Assembly (NCBI GenBank): GCA_018296165.2
Contig: JACKQL020000014.1
Coordinates: forward strand, 372,001 to 436,000
Length of the DNA stretch: 64,000 nucleotides
Source of the DNA: Termitomyces sp. T153
Lineage: Eukaryota; Basidiomycota; Agaricomycetes; Agaricales; Lyophyllaceae
Direction of reading: 5' to 3'
Part shown: positions 57,457 through 64,000 of the stretch, in pieces
Layout: the number at the start of each line of letters is the position of its first letter
How positions within the stretch are numbered: the stretch's first letter is position 1
Notes under the pieces: model-generated
Seen by the model: the letters and a program-made list of their open reading frames with translations, nothing else
The model's database searches: none
Told to the model about the DNA's origin: nothing
Program-made: the position numbers and the translations under genes

Positions 57457-58285
57457 AATTATTATTGTTATCGAGTACGACGCATATCGTTTCTAGGGTA
57501 GTGGCCACGAAATTGAGGAATGTATGGAATCAATCGTACAGAATGAAGGGCTTTAATATTGATTGTGAAGGCACTTGAAACTCTTCACCTAAGTGTTGTT
57601 CTGGGTGTCCCGAGCAAAAAGATAAAGCAATGTTGCCCTGAAGAGCCTGTCAGTTCAAGTTTAAGTCGGGTTTCACTTGCAAAGATTGGCCAGATACATA
57701 TTTTAATCTATGTTAGTATTCTCCTTCAGACAGAATGGTGCACATTTGTATCCATTTCCCCGATCCCACGATCGAATAAGATTTGGCGAAGCCAAATTTG
57801 TCAGGAAGTCTGTAGCCGTAATGGTACACTCTGAGCTGAGATTTATTGTCCTGTCATGCAGCACACACCATAAAAAGCTTTAGAGAAGCATCGTTAATTA
57901 ATTCGACATGTGAAGTCGCCTTAACCTCACGCTTCAAGTGGAAACGAGAGGAAGATAAAACTAGGTAAGCACCGACCGTTCCAAACTTGGGTATAAAAAC
58001 ACTTCATATACTAAGCTACGTCCTGGCATGGCGTCTCCGCTGCCTAGAACAGGGATCGGAACTCGCTGATGCATATCTGAGCAACTTCGATATCATGATG
58101 TGGTATCGATCATCGGTTATCGCCAATGCGCGTTTTGACATGATATATATACTTAAAGTTTGCACAGCCAACGGAAGCCATGACTCACTCAAAAATGACT
58201 CTTCAGGCTTCTTGTTCGACATATAAGTAGTAGGGGACTCGAGAGTCCTGAGAGTCTCTAGCCTAAGGTTACAGCTTGGTTACAA
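57457..58285. other. Intergenic, nothing recognised
   Basis: No coding region or repeat could be supported; it holds the 3' flank of the phytase-like gene and the 5' flank of the next gene. Confidence 0.5.
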
Positions 58286-59597
58286 ATGGGCGGCAATGCT
58301 TTTGCGGCACTCTTAAGCACCGAGGCGTTCCCCCGTATGCCACCTGCTGTATACTATGCATTAAAGGACCGTCTGCTACCTCAAATCTCGCGTCTCTACA
58401 AGCATGTAGCTGTTCCTTTCGAAGCTCCTGAGAAGACTACCTACGGCGATGTTGACTTCATCGTCGCTGGTCCGTTGACCATCATGAATACTCAAGAGAC
58501 AGTTGATCAGGTCAATGCACCGCATAAGATTGTTCAGGCGGCTATTGGCGCCCAATACGCAAATTTGATGGATGGCAATCGCACATCGAATTTTGCAGTT
58601 CCTGTAGATGTAGGTGAATGGACAATGTTTGGACATGGGGCAGAGGAAGAGGAGGCGCGTAGATTGGTCGAAGATGGAATCATTTATTATCAGGTAAATC
58701 CTAGACGCAGAAATCGAGTATCCGAGAGGATTCATGTTGTAGCTTCACCTAGGTTGATATCAATGTCTGCACAGACAAAGAAGAATTTGAGCGGACTATT
58801 TTCTATCAGGCGTATGGTGATCTAGGGATGATCATGGGGTTACTCGCTCGAAATATTGGTTTGGCCTTGGGGGAAAAGGGTCTCAAGGTTCACACCATTG
58901 TTCATGCGTAATCTTTTCATTGACATAACGCTTTCAGTTGCCCGACCCTCCAAATCCACCGATTGAGCTCAGTCAATCATTCGACGAAATATTGAAGTTC
59001 ATGGGCTGGTCGATGGACACCTGGAAAGCAGGGTTCAGCACGAAGAAAGCAGTATTTGAATGGGTAGGATCAACCAAGTTCTTCGATCCTAGGATGTTCA
59101 GATCCCATGGTGAAGGCTTTAGGAAAGTCAAAGCAGATCGAAAGATGTACGCCGAATTTGTCCAATGGGCCGAGGAGAAGAACACTGGTGCTGGAGAGAA
59201 ACGAAGAAAGCGGACGGAAGAGGAGCTTCAGGAGTTACGCAACCTGGCGCTTGTGCACTTCAACAAGAAGATCATTTTCAATGCACTCGCCCAGGAGCGT
59301 GAACAACGAGCAGGCTTCAGACAGGTGTGGAACGGTTCCCGCGTTCGTGATTGGGCTGAGCTTGGAAACCACTGGAAAGGTGTAAAACTGATTATGGATG
59401 CAGTAAGAAAGAGGTTAGGCGGCGAAGAGGGCGTTGCAAAGTTCTATGGAAAGGACGGCGAAGATGGTATTAGACGAGTCGTCCTCGAGGAAAAGAAGTG
59501 TCTATCTCTTGCTTCTGATATAAGAGACGAAGCATCTGTGGCCACCTCGACCGAGGATGGTTTGGCAAGGGGTATCACTAATCTAGCAGTGGTATGA
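58286..59597 (+). CDS. Conserved-looking protein with a possible nucleotidyltransferase signature
   Basis: Model: exons 58286-58693, 58753-58887 and 58938-59597, all phase 0, 400 residues. The N-terminus reads MGGNAFAALLSTEAFPRMPP; YGDVDFIVAGP (about 52-62) has an Asp-x-Asp pair and VDINVCTDKEEF (about 137-148) a second acidic strand. A glycine motif, an Asp-x-Asp and a later acidic residue are features of the nucleotidyltransferase fold, so that is the best guess. GFSTKKAVFEWVG and a long charged C-terminal part (EEKNTGAGEKRRKRTEEEL) follow. No signal peptide or membrane helix. Second intron donor is GTTCAC, weak. I do not know the substrate, and the fold call is inference. Confidence 0.7.
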
Positions 59598-59697
59598 CTC
59601 TAGTACAATCCTAGAGATAGCCACAAGGTTGACCCCAGAAAGTTGGTAAATGACTAGTATCTTTATCATTCATTACTGTTGGAAGTTTATTGACCGA

Positions 59698-61081
59698 CTA
59701 TGGCTTCCCAATAAAATCCTCTACAAGTTCCTTGAACTCAACGGGCCTAGATTTCTTTCAACGTACCGTTAATGAGAGAATAATTGCCATACATACCTGT
59801 CACCATGAACTAAGAATTGGAGAATAAAATGAGTCAGAGGTAGGGTAACATCATGAAAAAACAGTTATACCCCAATGACCCGCATCGAGTGTTTCGAGCT
59901 GAAATTTGGGAAAGAACGACTCCATCGGCGCAAGGGTATGCTTATTGATATATCTGTTCTGGAAATAAGTCGAAAGTGATCAGATGGTCTCGCATGCACG
60001 CACGCGCTCTGAGAACCTTTGATGAATAAGGAAGGACCGGTCCATTGTCGCTCCCCTGGAGCATAAGGAAACGAACCAATCTCAGGGATTGCGGCTCCAA
60101 GGGTATTCAGCGGAACCCGGAATGTGGCAAATGGTTCGCTCTGTGTCAGCGGATTGAGGTTTGTAAGAAGAAACTGCCGAACAGTCATATCCTCATCCGG
60201 TATAAGCTGATCCACTGTGAAATTGAATCAGAATGACATACTGGTTCGTACTCTTCCAGCACCTCCAGGGCTTCCTTTCGTGTCCGCAGTTTCAGCCTCT
60301 CAATCTTCTGCATGGCTGCTACATAGCCCTTAAACTCAGGTGAGAGTTCTGCTCTTGTTGGCGCTACGTCGACCACAATGAGTTTGGACAGAACTTGCGT
60401 ATTTCTAGCATCTGACAAGAATGGATGGAGCGCAACCGACATCGCGGCTTTCCCTCCCCTGAAGGCTGGCTGAGTTGAGCGGAGTAATACAAGAGTAAAT
60501 CATACATGGAGTGCCCAAGAAGAGTAACGTTTGATAACGAGTGAGCCTTTATGAAGTGCAAAACGTCGTCAGCCATAGCCGAGTAAGTCATAGGTTCTGA
60601 ATGAGGGGAGGTTCCTTGATTACGGAGATCCTATTCCTGTTCGTTTCAAAACATCCTCGCTCGAGACTTTCATACGTATGCGGGAACTCACAAGAGAATA
60701 GATAGGAATATTCAAGTCCTTCATGAGTTGTTTAGCTAGTGACGTAAAGTTGCGTTTCGATCCACTCAACGATATTCATTAGCGCTTTTGCTCCTACTAT
60801 TCGTCTATTGCTGCTCACAATAGGCCATGAAGGATGACCAAAGCCCCTTCTTTTGCGTTCCCATTCGGCGGAATCTGCGTGGCATAATCAAGGTCAATGA
60901 CGCTCTGGCTCTGACTTTGCACATTGGAGAATAATCTTGTGATTCCGGAAAGACGCGTTGTGTTTGAGTGTGCGTACGGTGCGGCTCTGCTCCGAATTTC
61001 TAAACAAGATGCAGCGGTACTATTGAGAGATATCTGTGTATTTTTTGCAGAGACCCGTCGGAAGGCAAAGCGCAAGAGCAT
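59698..61081 (-). CDS. ABHD11-like mitochondrial alpha/beta hydrolase
   Basis: Model, 5' to 3': 61081-60819, 60764-60692, 60630-60506, 60458-60242, 60191-60004, 59953-59871, 59809-59797 (13 bases), 59746-59698; the sum is 337 codons with stop. The N-terminus is Arg/Ser-rich and lacks acidic residues for about 60 positions, like a mitochondrial leader. Then VILHGLFGSKRNFTSLAKQL (oxyanion HG), DLRNQGTSPHSEPMTYSAMADDV, the nucleophile elbow GHSMGGKAAM, VVDVAPTRAELSPEF, MTVRQFLLTNL, LFIKGSQSAYINKHTLAP and the catalytic His in LDAGHWVHGDRPVEF. ABHD11 and yeast relatives are esterases or lipases of mitochondria. The order and spacing match, so the family call is firm; the substrate is not known. 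Confidence 0.9.
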
Positions 61082-61187
61082 ATTGTGGAAGTCGAAAGAC
61101 TTTTCATAAATAGTAATAATAGAGGTAAAACCATTACATAAATTTGATGGACGCCTATAATATGGTGAATCTACATTTCAAGACATT

Positions 61188-61200
61188 TCATCCATGATGC
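61188..61200. repeat. Target-site duplication, 3' side of the SINE
   Basis: tcatccatgatgc, identical to 62145-62157 on the other side of the SINE. Confidence 0.85.
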
Positions 61201-61222
61201 TGATGATGATGATGATGATGAT
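61201..61222 (+). repeat. TGA/ATC trinucleotide tail
   Basis: Seven TGA units (ATC on the element strand) form the 3' tail of the SINE next to the target duplication. Confidence 0.9.
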
Positions 61223-62144
61223 CCGTTTTTATTTATCTTAAAGGCCTATTTTACACATGACCTTCGTGTCCTAAGCCCTGTAGTATGTAATGGGGGTGGT
61301 AATTACGGACACTCCGACTAGTTCTCCGGCCCGATCCCTTTTCAGCTGATGCCGGTTACGTCTCATAGCCACTTTACTACAATTTGACTTTGTCGGAGTT
61401 CATACTACTTCCCACACCTAAGTCCCACCGACTATCTGCCGCTAACGTGCCCTCCCAATTTCTAAACCCAGCTGTACTCGGCAATGCTTGGTCGAAGTTG
61501 AGGGTGTAGGGTGTGAACCCGATCGGCCCGCTCAAGCCTTCCTCGTATCAACCCACGACCCAAGGGTGGTCACGACTCCATCCTTCCCCACGCCCAGACG
61601 CTACTTTCGGAAGACGGTCCCGAGGGTTTAATCCCGCAACGGAATAGCCCAGTGTACCACTAGTGACAGACATACCGCACCATTTCGGCTAGGCACCCGA
61701 TCAAACCGGCAGCTCGGCTTTTAACCACACCAGACCACCCGACGGACCACACAGTACTTCGGCAGCCTGACCGACTATTGACTCCTATCCTCACGCCTAC
61801 CCATGCCACGACCCGCTTGGTCAGCGAAGGCCTAGACCCTCTCCCAAATCCGTCGTACCGGGGAAACTTCTCTTTTTCTAATCCGTCACGAGCGTGGTGG
61901 TCACATTGCCTCATTGAACCACGTGCTGATTGCTCGGTCCTGGTCGGCCTGCACTACAAAGCCTGGCTAGTCAAGCACGTGCGGGCGGAGGCTTCCCGGC
62001 GGCGTTGAAAATAACCCACGTGGTGTCTAAGGTGTTTTCCACACAGGCGCACTCAGCCAGAGTCGAAACCCCGGCCTTGCACTCGCAAGTCACATGACCC
62101 GCTTTGGGACGCGATGGTGCCAGCTGAGCCACCGCGCCCCCTAC
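61201..62144 (-). mobile_element. Long tRNA-derived SINE (944 bp)
   Basis: On the minus strand the head begins GTAGGGGGCGCGG and carries a perfect A box TGGCTCAGCTGG (62131-62120) and a B box GTTTCGACTCT (62069-62059; nine of eleven consensus positions) 50 bases apart, the pol III promoter of tRNA genes. The body is about 850 bases with no long reading frame. It ends in an ATC-repeat tail (61223-61201), a tail type used by some LINEs and SINEs. Identical 13-bp duplications flank it. It lies between the ABHD11-like gene and the second phytase-like gene. Movement would need a LINE partner with the same tail; none is in the window. Confidence 0.85.
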
Positions 62145-62157
62145 TCATCCATGATGC
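62145..62157. repeat. Target-site duplication, 5' side of the SINE
   Basis: tcatccatgatgc, identical to 61188-61200. Confidence 0.85.
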
Positions 62158-62315
62158 ATGAAGGATCAATATACCTTTGGCATAGAATTCAGCGCTATCC
62201 GATATCAAGGACTTCTGAAGTTCTCTTCTACAAATGGGACTGATGACAATGACTCGTGAACCATAAAAGCTAGTTCTATGCATGTTCATGTCGACTTCCC
62301 AAGTCCTGCTTCACG

Positions 62316-64000
62316 ATGTTGACTATTCTTAAATCTGCTTTGCTCTTTGTGCTTGCTCGAAGCGTCCAGTCATCTCCTCTTGTGCGCATTGAATCCAGAA
62401 AAGCTACCGATCCGGTAAAGGTTACTCTGAATGGGAATACTTATATCAACAAGGTAACTAAACTTCGGGTGACTTCACGGGCATCCATCTAACACTTACC
62501 TGAGGGTTTGGTGGGCTTTGGTCTTATCCCTTCCGATTTCCGCGATTCAGAAGGTGATACCTTGGGTGGAATTGGAAGTGGGATCGACATCAAGCGTGGA
62601 ACGTGGGCTCAGACTGCCTTTGGAAGTTACAACGGCACATTTGTCGTAACACCAGATCGTGGCTACAATGTGTATGATTCTTTTTGTTTTCTGACATCAG
62701 CAGGAGAATCCACCATTACTACAGCGAAGGAGCGATCGACTATCAATCGCGCCAACACGAGATTGACTTTGTTTTCTCACCTTATTATGGGAGTTCCAAG
62801 CTCAGCTTTTCAGACGCGCAGGACACTCTCGTTCTGACCTATCGGAAGACGGTCCTCAGATATGAGAGGAACAATGGAAAGACCAGCGGTTTGGATCCTA
62901 CCGCTGTCAGGGCTGCTCAGAGCGGATTCCCTAGCGACCCCACTGCTGACCCCCAAATGCCCATCGCCTCCACATCCGAGCCTCGTCTTACCATTGATGC
63001 AGAAGGACTTGTTGCAGACGACGATGGCAGGTGAATATTCCTTCGAGTAACTTTTGAAAAACAGACCTATAAATCCCCGCCCCACAGCTTCTGGGTCAGC
63101 GACGAATACGGTCCTTACATCTACAAGTTTTCTGCAGATGGACAATTGCTTCAAACGATTCAACCTCCGGCTGCAATCTTTCCTATGGACAAGAATGGAA
63201 ACCTTGAATTCACTTCAGAAGACGATCCAAAAACCGGCCGGGGTGGCAATCATGGTCTTTCTTCTTCTTTCTTCATTGTCTTTCTTCAACTGAGAAACGT
63301 TCTATCTAGGTTTAGAAGGCCTGACCATTGACCGTGTGAACAGGATTCTTTATGCTATGCTTCAGGCGGCTACTATACAGGATGGTGGTGATGAAAGGGA
63401 CACCTCCCGATACACTCGTCTTCTCGCTTGGAATGTTTCAGATTCGTCAGTTCGCCCTCCTCTTATCGGAGAATGGGTTGTTCCTCTTCCTCTGAGCGAC
63501 AAGGACAATACACAGGAATGCAGTGAGATCCACTTTGTGAAGCCTGGTATTTTCCTTGCCTTGTCCAGAGACGGCGATGGTCACGGCGGAGATGACAATA
63601 ACACAAAGTACAAGTAAGTCTGTTTTCTCAGCTGTTTTCGTCTTGACCTCTGTTCGAACTGATTATCCTCAGGCAGGCGGATCTTTTCTCCATAGTTGGA
63701 GCTACAGATATCCATGGAACGAAATATGACGATCCTGCAAATCCCATTGCATCCGATGGAGATCTCAAGAGTGGTATCACTCCCGCAACTTATGTATCCT
63801 TCGTCGACTTCGTCGAGGAGAACGGCCTTGAACGATTCGGTTTGCACAACGGTAAGCCACACTAACTAGTAAAGCTCCTGTACGTAGCGTTCTTACAGTG
63901 CTTGCTGCACTTAGATGATCCTGCAGACGAGACGTTGATCGACGCGAAGTGGGAGTCTCTTACCTTGGCACCCTGCTTTGACTCTGAATATCCGGACGAC
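62316..64000 (+). CDS. Second phytase-like/esterase-like gene (partial, frame break in exon 1)
   Basis: Exons by comparison with the first copy: 62316-62454, 62505-62671, 62725-63030, 63088-63254, 63310-63613, 63673-63851, 63915 to beyond 64000. Intron positions are the same and four exons have identical length. It has GLVGFGLIPSDF, GDTLGGIGSGIDI, HEIDFVFSPYYG, FWVSDEYGPYIYKF and DDPADETLIDAKWESL. A hydrophobic leader (MLTILKSALLFVLARSVQSS) opens it, but exon 1 is one base out of frame with the conserved VKVTLNGNTYINK; the shift must lie at or near the run of five A at 62399-62403. It is either a sequencing/assembly error or a disabling insertion. Intron 4 has a weak donor (GTCTTT). The C-terminus is outside the window. 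Confidence 0.8.

Noticed and set aside
60207..60241. A 35-base intron in the ABHD11-like gene (acceptor at 60207)
   Set aside because: The 50-base alternative ending at 60192 has normal length and gives the family sequence DMTVRQFLLTNL directly after EEYEP.
61663..61914. 84-codon minus-strand ORF inside the SINE as a coding gene
   Set aside because: The element has pol III promoter boxes and no long frame; this is within chance length.

Overview
The window is nuclear DNA of a filamentous basidiomycete, most probably a mushroom-forming Agaricomycete. The evidence is many short introns (about 48-80 bases, GT...AG) in compact genes, a TKL-type kinase with the HGD form of the catalytic loop, a sesquiterpene synthase, GH20 hexosaminidase copies, a KDZ-transposon-like fragment, and chromodomain Ty3 and Ty1/copia retrotransposons. 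Nothing in the sequence fixes the species.

Positions 1 to about 40,060 are a repeat nest almost free of CpG. From the left: the 3' end of a chromodomain Ty3 element (1-705); a plus-strand gag/RT fragment (711-3666); a minus-strand Ty3 element of the same family (3667-20773) split by a complete plus-strand Ty3 element (7328-13589, duplicated target GTGAC); a remnant zone with two foldback sequences (20774-23265); a Ty1/copia element (23266-35539, duplicated target GATAT) split by a younger, internally deleted Ty3 element (23921-30717, duplicated target CCACC) and by a solo LTR (31210-31653, duplicated target GTTAC). The younger Ty3 element still carries many CpGs, so the insertions are layered in time. 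The minus-strand Ty3 family carries an extra reading frame on the opposite strand between its chromodomain and its 3' LTR, seen in two copies.

The right edge of the nest has overrun host genes: a sesquiterpene synthase pseudogene (35659-36925) and a GH20 beta-N-acetylhexosaminidase pseudogene (38160-40955). The second is split by two opposed tRNA-headed SINE-like sequences. CpG content recovers inside that gap.

From 41,155 to 49,215 two inverted copies of the GH20 3' region enclose a TKL kinase gene (45263-47050) and a broken kinase copy joined to a KDZ-transposon-like fragment. From 49,215 to 64,000 the window is ordinary gene space: a small PPxY-rich protein gene, a secreted phytase-like/esterase-like gene (55547-57456), a protein with a possible nucleotidyltransferase signature, a mitochondrial-type ABHD11-like alpha/beta hydrolase on the minus strand with a 13-base exon, a 944-bp tRNA-derived SINE with 13-bp target duplications, and a second phytase-like gene that runs off the end and has a one-base frame break in exon 1.

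Exon structures were worked out by eye from splice signals, reading phase and paralog comparison. They are models, not transcript data.
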